Below are positions 36,001 through 45,385 of a stretch of DNA of 64,000 bases, in pieces. Location: the NCBI RefSeq assembly GCF_009758205.1, contig NZ_WRXN01000003.1, positions 372,001-436,000 of the forward strand, in the 5' to 3' direction. Position numbers and translations under genes: made by a program. Position 1 is the first letter of the stretch, and each line of letters begins with the position of its first letter. Under the pieces are notes generated by a model. That model did no database searches, was not told the DNA's origin, and saw nothing but the letters and a program-made list of their open reading frames with translations. This stretch comes from Chitinophaga tropicalis (lineage in GTDB: Bacteria; Bacteroidota; Bacteroidia; Chitinophagales; Chitinophagaceae).

Positions 36001-39000
36001 CCGTATCCCGGATAAGGAATGGCAATTGTACAGGGATAAGTACCTGGAGCTGAAAGAGAAGTATTATCAGCAGTTGCGTGCCGCCAACTATTGTAATAAC
36101 GCCTGTGTGGCAGGCGATACTCTTTCTTATACTCCCGCTAACTGCCCTGCGCGTACTTCTTTCTACATCCGGCCGGGAGATAGTACTTGCTCCGCTTCAG
36201 GTGCACAACCGGTGCAAATTGTATATGCCGGCTCCGGGGTAGAAAAGAAAGTAACGCTGCAGTTATATTATCCGGATGAATATCTCTCATTGGGCGCGCC
36301 CATGCAGGTAACATTTCTGCCCGGACAACAGAAAGCCAATATTTGTGTTCCTGCCGGAATCGATATTAATGCAATAGGCATTGCATGGAGTAGCTGTGAA
36401 TATACCAGCACAGAACCCAATTACTCATGTAGCTCGCTTAATAGAGGCTCATTTGGAATTGAGCTGGCAGGTGTTACAGGCACTACTTATAACTATAGAC
36501 TGGTGTACCAGGTCACAGGAGAGCCAATTCCTGCGGGAGTTAATATCTACGTGGATATCAAATACGTATATAGTAATACTCCCGGCGCCCCGACTACACC
36601 AGTAAGTTTTATTTTCAACAGCACCACGCTCAGTAATTCATTCTCAGCAAGTGCACAGATCCATGACTGGGATATCGACCCTCAGGGTATAAATGGAGGT
36701 ATCCGTTGTACGGGAATAACCAGTAATGAAACGGTAGTTGCTCCGGAAATCAATGTACGGCCAGGCTGTGATATTGCCTATCGTTACAAGCAGTCCCGTA
36801 CCGGGAATATTTCTTATTCAATGCCTGCTGTATCTACTGATACTGTAGTATTAAAAAATATGTCAGATACTCAGTTGGCTACGGAAGTTGCTGCCAACTG
36901 TACTGCACAGGCAGACAACTGGATAGCACAGCTGGAGCCTTGCATTAATGGTAATGCAACCATCAGAAATCAACTGAGAACCAAACTGATCGAATTATGT
37001 AAACTGGGTGGTGATCTGAACCATCCTAACGGTTCCAGTACCGCCGCTCCAGGCAAAATGACCGCTGATGGTGACACTTCATTCCGTCAGGTCATCAAAC
37101 GGGTATTAGGTATCAGCCAGTTCACCATGACCTGCAATCCCTGGTTGCTGGATGCACCCTATGAGTACAGGAAACCGGCGCTTTCAGCATCCGTGTTCAT
37201 CTCTTCTACTAACGCAGCTATATGCAATATCCTGACACGTGAGCGTAATGCAATGCCACAGGGAGTTACATTCTATAATTACCTGAAAGGCAGGTATAAG
37301 GATGCTATGACGCTATCCGAAGCAGAACTAACTATGCTGGAAAGTGGTTGTGGAAATTGCCGTTATTTGTTGGCGAAAGAGATACAGTTACCCTCTTTCC
37401 TGCAACAGGGCGGTGACGGATGTGTTACTCCCGCTATGTTCCAGCAGGGCGTAACTGCTTTGCAGCAGGAGATGGGTGGCAATCTTAATACTATAGATGC
37501 CAATTATGAAACAGTATTCAAAACTTACCTGAACCATCGCTGGGGCTTTACACTTGCTTATGACGATTACGCAACGTTCAATGACACCATTACAAAGAAC
37601 CCGTCGGCATCGCTGATGTTATGTAACCGTCCTGCCTTCTCTGCTGTAAAGCAGGACCCATATGGTTGTATGCTGGAAGTAGTAGATGATGCTGTTGCTT
37701 CCGGCCATGTACTGTATAATGAGTATATAGAAGAGGTGAGAAAGAATTTCCGGAAAGATTACATTGCTTATTGTTCTGCCAATAAGCCCTCAGCTACACT
37801 GACAGTACCTTATCAGAAATATCATTATACGCTGTATTATTATGATCAGGCGGGCAACCTGACAAGAACAGTTCCTCCGGAGGGCGTCCATCTGCTGGAT
37901 ACCAGCTGGCTGCCGCAGGTAGGCCTGGCGCGTGATGAGGCGAATGCTTCCTGTACATATACAGGTCCTGCAAATAATACATCAAAAGATACCGCCTTTA
38001 AATACATTACAGCTGCCTTGAATCCACCGGGTAAGAGTACGCTGGAGATGTGGATCAATAATGCTGATCCTAATAAGACTGCCAGCCAGGTACTGGCTAC
38101 TACAGCTAACAGGAAATACCTGCTGAATGTATGCCTGTCCCGCCATTATGTAAATATTGATATCTATTCCCTGGTACCAACAGCCGATGGTAAAGGTGTA
38201 GAGGCAGATACCAGCTGGCATACAACAGCTGATATGCAGTCTGTGTTGCCGTTAAAGCAATGGACGCATGTAGCTATCTTAAAGAATGGTGTGAGCAGGG
38301 ATAATATGGCTGTTTATGTAAATGGCGTTTTACTGCCATTGTCATCAGTCTTTGCATCCGGTGGTTGCGGATGGGATATTTCTGCAATGTCCGGCAGCCC
38401 GGTATATCCTGAGAACCTCAGCTACCTGAAGCAGTTACGTATTTACAACAGGCTGCTGACGGGAGATGAGATCGCTGCAAATGCTGATGAGATCTGTATG
38501 TCGATCAGTCCTGTGTATGCAACTGGTCTGCAAAGCTCCTTAGAGCATTGGGGCCGTTTCAATACGCCTGTTCCGGATGGCAGCGGTTCAACCGCTGAAA
38601 CCACTGTGGTGCCGGTTTATCCAGAACATGGCCTGGCTACATCTTATGCTTACCAGTCGCTGAATGGCATAACTGTTCAGAATACGCCGGATGCAGGTAA
38701 GAGCCGTTTCTGGTATGACAGGTTAGGCAGGATGGTCACTTCGCAGAATGCGGAGCAACTGGCGCCTTATTATGCAGGATTTGTGTCTAACAGGTACAGT
38801 TATACCAGGTATGATGAGCAGGGACGTATTACAGAGGTGGGAGAGAAGACCGGGGCAACATCTCCGGCTACAGTACCGTTCCTTTCTTCTACAGAGGTGA
38901 ACAGCTTCCTGGCAGGGGGTACAAATGCGCAGATCACCCGTACTTACTATGATGCACCGTTTACGGGCACTACCTCGAAGATCCCATTAGCACAGGAGAA

Positions 39001-41548
39001 TCTCCGTAAGCGTGTATCTGCGGTGATATATCGGGAAGCGGCTACAGATAGCCTTCAGCAGGCAACCTACTATAGTTATGACCAGTTAGGCAATGTGAAA
39101 ACATTATGGCAGCAGATACAGTCACTGGACATAAAGCAGGTAGATTATCAATATGACCTGGTGAGTGGTAAGGTAAATAAAGTCCGTTATCAACCCAACC
39201 AGACAGATAAATTCTTCTATGGTTATCAGTATGATGCAGAGAACCGTCTTATAAAGGCTGTCAGTGGTGTCAATGCCCTGTCCTCAGATGGTTGGGAGAT
39301 AGAAAACCCTCAAACGGATGCGGCGTATCAATACTATCTCCACGGTCCGCTGGCAAGAACAGAACTGGGTAATACTCAATTAGTACAGGGTCTGGACTAT
39401 GCCTATACACTGCAAGGCTGGCTGAAAGGTGTTAACGGCAACTACCTGCTTCCTGGAAATGATATTGGTAAAGATGGTCTGACGGGTTCTTCCCGTGCCG
39501 CCATCGCCCGGGATGCTTACGGCTATACGCTGGACTATTACAAGGGAGACTATAAACCCATTGCCAGCGGTGTTAATGCCTTTACCCTGTCCTGGACTTC
39601 AGGTCAGAGTACAGAACCCGGACGAGACTTGTACAATGGCAATATCAGCCGTAGTACCCTGGCTGTCAAACGCCTTAAAGAAGATAGCCCTGTTGGCTAC
39701 ACATATCGCTACGACCAGTTGAACCGAATGAAGGGCATGCGCCAGCATCCGTTGACGGTAGGAGCCACTGGCTGGAATGCTACTACGGCAGGTACTGCTT
39801 ATAAAGAAGACGTCACCTACGATGGTAACGGTAATATCCTGACCTACCTCCGTAACGGCAGTGGTATCAACGGCAAGCAAACGGCTATGGACCAGCTGAC
39901 CTATGGCTATCAGAAGGATGCTTCCGGAAATCTGTTAAATAACAAGCTGTTACAGGTAAAAGACAATATCTCTTCAGAAGAATATGTATCAGATCTTCAT
40001 AATCAGGCAGATAACAATTATATTTACGATAAGATTGGTAATCTTGCAGAAGATAAGCAGGCCAATATCACCCGTATCCAGTGGACTGTATATGGTAAGA
40101 TCAAACTGATCCAGTTCTCCAATGGAAGTAGCATTGAATACCGTTATGACCCTTCCGGTAACCGTGTTTACAAGCAGCATAACCATGATGGTATCAATGA
40201 CCGCACCTGGTATGTCAGAGATGCACAAGGCAACGTGCTGACTGTATACGGGAACAAGAGCGGCGGCAGCCAGTTGTACTGGAAAGAACAACATCTCTAC
40301 GGTTCCAGCCGTCTGGGCATCTGGAATGCAGACCTGTTAAGCACATCTTCAGCAGCAACCATCAGCAGCCGTTGGTTACAGAAAGGTAATAAGCAGTTTG
40401 AACTGAGTAACCACCTGGGAAATGTACTTGCTGTTATTACAGATAAGGCGAAGGATTCTGTGATAGGTGGTGTTGTAGATCATTATGAGGCGGAAATGTT
40501 CCTTGCTCAGGATTATTATCCGTTTGGAATGTTGCAGCCGGATAGGCAATGGAGATTGGCAAATTATCGTTATGGATTCAACAATAAGGAAAATGATACA
40601 GAGGTTAAGGGTAATGGGAACCAGCAGGACTATGGAATGAGGGTGTATGATCCGAGGTTAGGAAAGTTCCAGAGCATAGATCCATTGACAAAATCATATC
40701 CAGAATTAACGCCGTATCAGTTTGCAAACAATACACCTATTCAGGCAATAGACTTAGATGGTGGAGAGAATAAATACTATCTAATATCAATAAGTCAAAA
40801 AACTGGCAAAGCCCAGTTTGCTTTGATTAAGGAAGAAGACACGTGGTTTGGAGAAAACCCATATTGGATTTACAAAGGGAAAGAATACTATTTTGGTAGT
40901 GAACAACCTAAGTGGCTGAAAAAATTCAGTGGATTTTCACAAACAGCAGCTATTGTTGACGAATTAAGAGGAAAGAATGAACAAAGTCTTGATCAGTACT
41001 TTGCAGGGGTCCCTACAAGGCAGGAGGTACACGCAAGAAATCAAGCAGAAGCAGCTAAGCAGCGCGAGCAAATCATTACAGATGGATTTGTAACTGCCTG
41101 GGCAGTCAGACGAGCGGGATTAGTATCATCTAGTGATAAACAGGTTCCACCATCTTATAAGGTTGATTTGATGGGCGGGGAAAAATCGAGATATGGAAAA
41201 GAATGGATTAATTATGATATTAATGCTAAAGAAGGAGTTAAAGCAACTGTCAAGGATTTTCGCTTATATTTTGGGCCTAGTTCTGTTAAACAAATGATCG
41301 TTGATAATCCGAGGGCATCGTTCTTAGAAGACGTTACACCATCAATAATGAAAGGTGGCACCTTAATAATTCGGGGAGGGATGTCTAATAGTCATTTCAA
41401 TATTATTTTTAATGAAAAGGCAGCAGGGATGAAGGCATTTGAGATTATAAAAAAGACTGAAAATGTTCCTAACATTGGATATAAACAAACAGATGGAATT
41501 AAGCCAGTTGCAGGACAAATCAATGAAATTATTTTACAGAAAAAATAG
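33020..41548 (+). CDS. Giant RHS/YD-repeat protein with a C-terminal toxin domain
   Basis: The 2,842-residue protein starts with a signal peptide (LKILLVIAALLYGIPYTMAF). An Fn3-like domain lies near residues 174-265 and a DUF6443-like segment near 293-377 (GMNWQYSATYAEDGKK). A long cysteine-rich middle follows, then a LamG/concanavalin-like domain near 1650-1825 (STLEMWINN, WTHVAILKNG). YD repeats run from about 1897 and end at the core boundary motif YGMRVYDPRLGKFQSIDPL and AIDLDGG near 2580. The last 260 residues are the variable toxin part, encoded by AT-richer DNA, with a Rossmann methyltransferase-like look (KVDLMGGEKSRYGKEWINYD, MKGGTLIIRGG). RHS cores encapsulate such toxins for delivery to competitors. 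Confidence 0.9.
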   Translation: MHRMLKILLVIAALLYGIPYTMAFNTIESYQNQLQGKIKKGDTLIVKDEKFLNNAFDWTKIHNKTVNNIVTFGLYRDSGAVITQAFNCEVTLKIEYWSQPDQADPVIVDNVKLKITYDPAAGVSYQDAASYSFMNGYKIKITVNDIASADLGTSLPAAFRLTGQVVVERSYEFDGGVQLAPNILEQTANKITLSWNKITGAEEYDLEWTFIDEESDNGRLLAQQGSSVTEAQLKKMFRNNSTRVTVQQEYYDISLVHLSKYLLVRMRVVYYDSNGFRTEQPWDYQLDQGGTTGPGVITLTNTWHQPGMNWQYSATYAEDGKKKEVVTYFDGTLRNRQVVTVNNSDNKAITQESLYDEFGRPAISILPAPLEASSLTYYGGLHLKANGQLYTYADAYGTGTDCINKPSLLATTAGASKYYSPANTFLTDETKPHNKYIPDAEGYPFSVTRYTPDNTGRVLVQGGVGSLFQPGTDSSKATRYFYGKPTQRELDRMFGNDVGYANHYLKNMVVDGNGQISISYQNASGKTIATALAGASPANVDSLSSKPAAEIQALDLLTARDYTFDAAKLKLTATATYLAETTGPAILSFNVSKLIKTYTENNVTICSNCVYQLKYTITDNCNNRLKDDAPVSIGSATSNCGDNGYTPVTANVTFSQIGEYHIYVELGLTEEAIRNYTNDFVQRNTNLKTEWRFVLDELYGKDFTACFDECTTCQDALGTKANFTARFKERLATRGVDVVTNNTSITAFADSLYDHAAANCAQLRASCLGSPCADLENALKADVSPGGQYALFDGDSALEKSINVLYLNWRNVFPVKQVSDPEYTAAQFIDHEGIKRSPYDADFTITDLVKYWQKEWADSFVKYHPEYCALQFCQGNSAYLGWDQRLSQVAQTVSEIPAASGGAVYSRTTLAWLADKDPFFSNSGAAYKSAFLSDLGNYTRQFLGITGDSLPAKSLSGYVDYMLYCNDKTATTNSTNRTAANASNWNSCNPVAACRIPDKEWQLYRDKYLELKEKYYQQLRAANYCNNACVAGDTLSYTPANCPARTSFYIRPGDSTCSASGAQPVQIVYAGSGVEKKVTLQLYYPDEYLSLGAPMQVTFLPGQQKANICVPAGIDINAIGIAWSSCEYTSTEPNYSCSSLNRGSFGIELAGVTGTTYNYRLVYQVTGEPIPAGVNIYVDIKYVYSNTPGAPTTPVSFIFNSTTLSNSFSASAQIHDWDIDPQGINGGIRCTGITSNETVVAPEINVRPGCDIAYRYKQSRTGNISYSMPAVSTDTVVLKNMSDTQLATEVAANCTAQADNWIAQLEPCINGNATIRNQLRTKLIELCKLGGDLNHPNGSSTAAPGKMTADGDTSFRQVIKRVLGISQFTMTCNPWLLDAPYEYRKPALSASVFISSTNAAICNILTRERNAMPQGVTFYNYLKGRYKDAMTLSEAELTMLESGCGNCRYLLAKEIQLPSFLQQGGDGCVTPAMFQQGVTALQQEMGGNLNTIDANYETVFKTYLNHRWGFTLAYDDYATFNDTITKNPSASLMLCNRPAFSAVKQDPYGCMLEVVDDAVASGHVLYNEYIEEVRKNFRKDYIAYCSANKPSATLTVPYQKYHYTLYYYDQAGNLTRTVPPEGVHLLDTSWLPQVGLARDEANASCTYTGPANNTSKDTAFKYITAALNPPGKSTLEMWINNADPNKTASQVLATTANRKYLLNVCLSRHYVNIDIYSLVPTADGKGVEADTSWHTTADMQSVLPLKQWTHVAILKNGVSRDNMAVYVNGVLLPLSSVFASGGCGWDISAMSGSPVYPENLSYLKQLRIYNRLLTGDEIAANADEICMSISPVYATGLQSSLEHWGRFNTPVPDGSGSTAETTVVPVYPEHGLATSYAYQSLNGITVQNTPDAGKSRFWYDRLGRMVTSQNAEQLAPYYAGFVSNRYSYTRYDEQGRITEVGEKTGATSPATVPFLSSTEVNSFLAGGTNAQITRTYYDAPFTGTTSKIPLAQENLRKRVSAVIYREAATDSLQQATYYSYDQLGNVKTLWQQIQSLDIKQVDYQYDLVSGKVNKVRYQPNQTDKFFYGYQYDAENRLIKAVSGVNALSSDGWEIENPQTDAAYQYYLHGPLARTELGNTQLVQGLDYAYTLQGWLKGVNGNYLLPGNDIGKDGLTGSSRAAIARDAYGYTLDYYKGDYKPIASGVNAFTLSWTSGQSTEPGRDLYNGNISRSTLAVKRLKEDSPVGYTYRYDQLNRMKGMRQHPLTVGATGWNATTAGTAYKEDVTYDGNGNILTYLRNGSGINGKQTAMDQLTYGYQKDASGNLLNNKLLQVKDNISSEEYVSDLHNQADNNYIYDKIGNLAEDKQANITRIQWTVYGKIKLIQFSNGSSIEYRYDPSGNRVYKQHNHDGINDRTWYVRDAQGNVLTVYGNKSGGSQLYWKEQHLYGSSRLGIWNADLLSTSSAATISSRWLQKGNKQFELSNHLGNVLAVITDKAKDSVIGGVVDHYEAEMFLAQDYYPFGMLQPDRQWRLANYRYGFNNKENDTEVKGNGNQQDYGMRVYDPRLGKFQSIDPLTKSYPELTPYQFANNTPIQAIDLDGGENKYYLISISQKTGKAQFALIKEEDTWFGENPYWIYKGKEYYFGSEQPKWLKKFSGFSQTAAIVDELRGKNEQSLDQYFAGVPTRQEVHARNQAEAAKQREQIITDGFVTAWAVRRAGLVSSSDKQVPPSYKVDLMGGEKSRYGKEWINYDINAKEGVKATVKDFRLYFGPSSVKQMIVDNPRASFLEDVTPSIMKGGTLIIRGGMSNSHFNIIFNEKAAGMKAFEIIKKTENVPNIGYKQTDGIKPVAGQINEIILQKK

Positions 41549-41552
41549 TACT

Positions 41553-42032
41553 ATGAATACTTTTAATGTGATACCAAGTGAGATTGATTCCTTTGAAGCT
41601 CAGTATAAAAATGTGATTTTTCGAAATAATAATCTTATTATTCCATATATAAATATTGGAGTGCCTGGGCATTATTTTGACAAGAAGGATGACACAATGT
41701 TTTTTTTTGATTATTGTTATATAGTACTAATTAACGTATCGTTTTTAAGTGTATTTATCGAAAAGTTTAAAACGTTAATAGTACTTGATTCTGATTTGAA
41801 TTCTGAGAAATATCATTTCGGAGGCAATTATTTGGATATAGAGACAAAAATATTTAATGACATGGCGGTAAGTTGTGAACATGGTTATTTGCAAACACTA
41901 GAATTTACTAAATATTGGGAGTCATCTCTGTTATTCACTAATTTGGAAGAAGCAAAATTGTCTACTAAGCTGATTTCTGAATTTCTTGAACATAAGTTTA
42001 TGCCAGATGATATTAAAAAGCTAATTCTTTAA
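41553..42032 (+). CDS. Probable immunity protein for the RHS toxin
   Basis: The 159-residue protein begins MNTFNVIPSEIDSFEAQYKN four bases after the RHS stop and is encoded by strikingly AT-rich DNA, as usual for immunity genes. No family is recognised; it is mixed alpha/beta with an aromatic hydrophobic stretch (MFFFDYCYIVLINVSFLSVF). Position directly behind the toxin is the main evidence. A near-identical copy of its last 110 bases reappears at 43851-43960. Confidence 0.7.
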   Translation: MNTFNVIPSEIDSFEAQYKNVIFRNNNLIIPYINIGVPGHYFDKKDDTMFFFDYCYIVLINVSFLSVFIEKFKTLIVLDSDLNSEKYHFGGNYLDIETKIFNDMAVSCEHGYLQTLEFTKYWESSLLFTNLEEAKLSTKLISEFLEHKFMPDDIKKLIL

Positions 42033-42520
42033 ATGTGTCACAAAAAAATAAAGAGCCTATTTACGTGCCCGTTAGTGTGCCTGTTTCGCACACTTTTAAC
42101 AGTTTCTGCCTGTCGAAGCAAATATAATATTTTGCCTAATAGAATTAAAAAAGTCTTTCGAATCTTCCGCTTGCTTATTATGATCGTAAATTGTAGGTAG
42201 TTAATGACACATCGGTAAACGTTACAGATGTTAATGAACCTAAACTATTCCTTCAAAGTTGGTAATGCTGATTCTCCCTTTTGAGTTTTTGATTTCTCAT
42301 ATATAAAAACGAAACCAGAGACCATTAGCCAATAAGACTTTCAAGGCTTTTTCTCTAAGTGAACGTATCGTACATGAGTCGAACCAATTGGACAAGGGTT
42401 TAGATTTGCTGGCACGAATGCTTTAATTTATATTTACCCCGTTGTTCCCGGTTTTCTGCATAGCCGCAGGAATCCGGGTTTTATTTTTGCTTGTGATCAT
42501 AAATCAAAACATTTTCTTCA
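42033..42520. other. AT-rich spacer with traces of a lost gene
   Basis: These 488 bases hold no intact gene. Near the end a short open stretch finishes with AFSLSERIVHESNQLDKGL and a stop at about 42426, followed by a terminator at 42447-42480. A terminator without a gene in front suggests the tail of a deleted gene. Confidence 0.5.
42447..42484 (+). terminator. Intrinsic terminator without an intact upstream gene
   Basis: Thirteen-base arms at 42447-42459 and 42466-42478 pair with one mismatch around a six-base loop and are followed by a T-rich run. It lies about 40 bases before the DUF1016 start. Confidence 0.75.
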
Positions 42521-43522
42521 ATGAAACTGCAGCAACAGGAGTATAACAAGCTGATTCAAGGCATTGGGCAATTATTGATAGCTGGCCGGGAAAGAGCTGC
42601 CCAGGAGGTAAATAGTATCTTGGTTCAAACCTATTGGGAAATAGGAAGGTATATAGTGGAGTTTGAGCAGCGTGGTAAGGAAAAGGCTGAATACGGAAGC
42701 CAGCTATTTGATCGGCTTTCAACAGACCTGACCCAAGCCTACGGAAAAGGCTTTGGGAGATCTAACTTGTTCTATATGAGGAAATTATATCTTTCCTTTC
42801 AAAACAGTGGGACATTGTCCCACAAATTGACCTGGAGCCATTATTATGAGATTTTAAAAGCTGATTCTGATCTTGAAATCAGCTTTTATACTAAGCAGTC
42901 TGAGAAAGAGAAATGGAGCGTGAGGGAATTGAAACGGCAAATGAAAAGTATGCTATTTCATAGGCTGGCGTTAAGTACCGATAAGGAGGGGGTATTGAAA
43001 CTTGCAACTGAAGGCCATGAGGTGCAGCAGCCAGAAGATTTATTGAAGGACCCTTTTGTTTTGGAATTCCTGAATATACCTGAAAAATATCAATATTTGG
43101 AAGGCGAATTGGAGGAAAGGCTAATCAGCAACCTCCAACAATTTTTGTTGGAACTGGGAAAGGGATTCGCTTTTATCGCTCGGCAGTATCGAATGAGCAT
43201 TGGCGGAAAACATTTCCGGTTGGACTTATTGTTTTATCACAGGATATTGAAGTGTTTTGTCCTGATAGATTTAAAACGGGGTGAGCTAGATCACAGTGAC
43301 ATCGGACAAATGAATTTGTATCTTAACTATTTCAAGAAAGAGGAAGCTACTGAAGGAGACAACGAACCGGTTGGGATTTTACTAGGAGCTTATAAGGATC
43401 ATATATTGGTTGAATATGCTACCAGTAGCATAACGAATAAAGTGTTGCTGGCTAAATATCAGCTATATCTACCGAACAAGGCACAACTTGAAAATGCTCT
43501 AAACAAATTGTTAGACATTTAA
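42521..43522 (+). CDS. DUF1016 (YhcG-type) PDDEXK nuclease-domain protein
   Basis: The 333-residue protein has the DUF1016 N-terminal helical domain (LVQTYWEIGRYIVEFEQRG, YGKGFGRSNLFYMRKLY, TWSHYYEIL) and a C-terminal PDDEXK-type nuclease domain with FRLDLLFYHRILKCFVLIDL followed by KRGELDHSDIGQMNLYLNYF. The acidic D and the D-L-K motif of the fold are present. Members are found in genomic islands and near restriction-modification or mobile DNA; function is poorly defined. It is surrounded by RHS and transposase debris, so recent insertion is likely. Confidence 0.88.
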   Translation: MKLQQQEYNKLIQGIGQLLIAGRERAAQEVNSILVQTYWEIGRYIVEFEQRGKEKAEYGSQLFDRLSTDLTQAYGKGFGRSNLFYMRKLYLSFQNSGTLSHKLTWSHYYEILKADSDLEISFYTKQSEKEKWSVRELKRQMKSMLFHRLALSTDKEGVLKLATEGHEVQQPEDLLKDPFVLEFLNIPEKYQYLEGELEERLISNLQQFLLELGKGFAFIARQYRMSIGGKHFRLDLLFYHRILKCFVLIDLKRGELDHSDIGQMNLYLNYFKKEEATEGDNEPVGILLGAYKDHILVEYATSSITNKVLLAKYQLYLPNKAQLENALNKLLDI

Positions 43523-43626
43523 ACCTGCAGTGATTCATAGGCAAAACTGGTTTTTAATGATATTCTTACCGAACCATGCCATTTCGAAGTAAGGTCCCGG
43601 TAGACAACACCTATGTTATGATTTAG

Positions 43627-43869
43627 GAGAGACTTACAAATCAGATCAAAGATATTCGTCAAAAAGAATCTGTCCCAATACTAAAAGAGTTACATCCCTG
43701 GATGCTGCAGCAATATCAGCGGCTACTTCCCTCATCACCTATATCCCTGGCGATACTATTACTTTTGAAGCTCGTGGAAAACACTTATCTACAACACGAT
43801 TCAAGCTGCCTGCCATATCCACTGTCACTTCTTTTACCTCTATGCGCAAGCATCCCTGTTATTCACTAA
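43627..43869 (+). pseudogene. IS66-family transposase remnant
   Basis: An 80-codon open stretch reads IKDIRQKESVPILKELHPWM and then LLPSSPISLAI, matching the region of IS66 transposases with the PLL-x-L-W and LPKSPLGKAI motifs. The N-terminal part and the end are missing, no inverted repeats were found, and a stop codon precedes it. Its 3' end runs into the duplicated immunity-gene tail. Confidence 0.5.
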
Positions 43870-43960
43870 TTTGGAAGAAGCAAAATTGTCTACTAAGCTG
43901 ATTTCTGAATTTCTTGAACATAAGTTTATGCCAGATGATATTAAAAAGCTAATTCTTTAA
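43851..43960 (+). pseudogene. Duplicated 3' end of the immunity gene
   Basis: These 110 bases match 41923-42032 with a single difference and end at the same stop codon. The first two thirds of the gene are absent. It is a truncated second copy of the immunity gene. Confidence 0.92.
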
Positions 43961-44311
43961 TTCCAGAATATCAGCAGAGGTATAATGTATATGCACCCAA
44001 GTCTACAAATCCTAATATCATTGTTTCTCAAATATCTAAGAAGAATACTGAAAAGAATTGGAGATGTATTGATGAAATCTAATGATATTAAAATACAAAA
44101 TGAGAAGTCGAAATAGCTTATGAAATAAAATTCAGGCTAATCCATCAATAATAAGTCCAGGTAAAGTAGTTTCTATAGTGAATCCAGAATAAGTGAAATT
44201 CTTAATACTTCTAGACAGAGCTCCTAAGTTTATTATATTAAATAAAGCCAAGTTTATCGCCTGGACATCGATGTGCTTATTATTGATCCCAAGGAACAGA
44301 TTATCTATAGT

Positions 44312-44473
44312 CTATCAGTATTATCTCCATGGTCCGCGGGCAAGAATAGAATTGGGTAATGCTCAGTTAGTGTATGGTCTTGACTATTCTTATACGTTGC
44401 AAGGCTGGCTGAAGGGTGTTAACGGAAACTACCTCTTCCGGGCAATGACATTGGTAAAGATGGTCTGACAGGT
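44312..44473 (+). pseudogene. RHS core fragment
   Basis: About 160 bases match the RHS core at 39326-39485. The translation YYLHGPRARIELGNAQLVYG, then LDYSYTLQGWLKGVNGNYL, parallels the intact protein. A one-base loss near 44443 shifts the frame. Many silent differences show that it is an older or divergent copy, not a recent exact duplication. Confidence 0.9.
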
Positions 44474-44559
44474 TTATTTGAAAAAGTAGAGGTCGGCTTT
44501 TGGGGCAATCCCTGGGAGATTTGGCCTACGGCCGGCTAAAAAAGCTGAGATATTACCTG

Positions 44560-45240
44560 CTAGCGTATCACTTTATATCTTACCCAGATGATATTACCTT
44601 CCAGCAGTTCGTAATGTACGAGTGAAAGCTGGCTGGGAGGAATGCTGCCGTCTTCTTTATTTGTATCCAGCAGGGTAGGGCCATTGGTGCCATCTGCTAC
44701 CGGGAAAACAAGGATACTGTATTCATCTATCAGCCCGGCGGCATGGAAAGAACCGTTAATACCACCACCACCTTCCAGCAGCACTTTTTTGATGTTAAAA
44801 TGTTGCCCCAGTTTATCCAGCACCAATGCAAAGTCCAGCTCATCTTTACCGCCAAATATATAGGATACGCCTTTTTCCTGCAGGTAGGCAAGGTAAGCGT
44901 CCGGCACTGATTCAGCCAGTACGATAATGATATGATCGTTGTCAATATATGCTTTCTCCCATCCCAGTTTTCCGGCGGGATCGATAGTAATGGAGTAGGA
45001 CGGGGCGGTATTGTCGGCAATATGATCTTCCCTGTTTATGGCAGGGCCTGTATATGTCAGTTCCGGCAGTTCAACGGCATAATGCTGCTGCATGGTGACC
45101 CGGCCACACATCCAGGCGTCTGCCTTTTCCTGTTTGCCGGTCTTTTCGTAATATTCAACCCCTTTGAGCTGGCCCCAGTGCTGCGTTTTTATTCTTCCGT
45201 CAATGGAAGAGAGCATATGACAAATGATGTACGGTTTCAT
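44560..45240 (-). CDS. RibD C-terminal-like / dihydrofolate reductase-family protein
   Basis: From the start at 45240 the 226-residue protein opens MKPYIICHMLSSIDGRIKTQ, has ADAWMCGRVTMQQHY and the late KVLLEGGGGINGSF motif of the RibD reductase domain. Related proteins use NADPH to reduce pyrimidine intermediates of riboflavin synthesis or other substrates; there is no deaminase domain and no rib neighbour. Longer in-frame starts add non-conserved sequence. It is divergent from nrdD. Confidence 0.82.
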   Translation of the reverse strand: MKPYIICHMLSSIDGRIKTQHWGQLKGVEYYEKTGKQEKADAWMCGRVTMQQHYAVELPELTYTGPAINREDHIADNTAPSYSITIDPAGKLGWEKAYIDNDHIIIVLAESVPDAYLAYLQEKGVSYIFGGKDELDFALVLDKLGQHFNIKKVLLEGGGGINGSFHAAGLIDEYSILVFPVADGTNGPTLLDTNKEDGSIPPSQLSLVHYELLEGNIIWVRYKVIR

Positions 45241-45385
45241 GATAACAAAGCAACTAACTTTCTGTGAATAATGGTTTACTATTAAAAAAGAGAGAGGCTG
45301 ACCGAAATTAGTCACTTTACTAACGCGCATCATGGTTTCCCTGTTGTACAACCTGTTAATTTGTCAACTTAAAACCCCTTAATGT

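Larger units (their letters stand above)
43523..44559. other. Recombination scrapyard behind the RHS locus
   Basis: This 1,037-base stretch has no intact gene. In order it holds an IS66-like transposase remnant, a copy of the immunity-gene tail, two short AT-rich open stretches (43963-44082 and 44124-44192, the second ending ISPGKVVSIVNPE) that may be ends of lost toxin or immunity genes, and a frameshifted RHS core scrap. Confidence 0.7.

Noticed and set aside
42040..42446. Integration site or integrase remnant behind the immunity gene
   Set aside because: Short repeats are suggestive but no direct repeats, integrase motifs or tRNA gene could be found.
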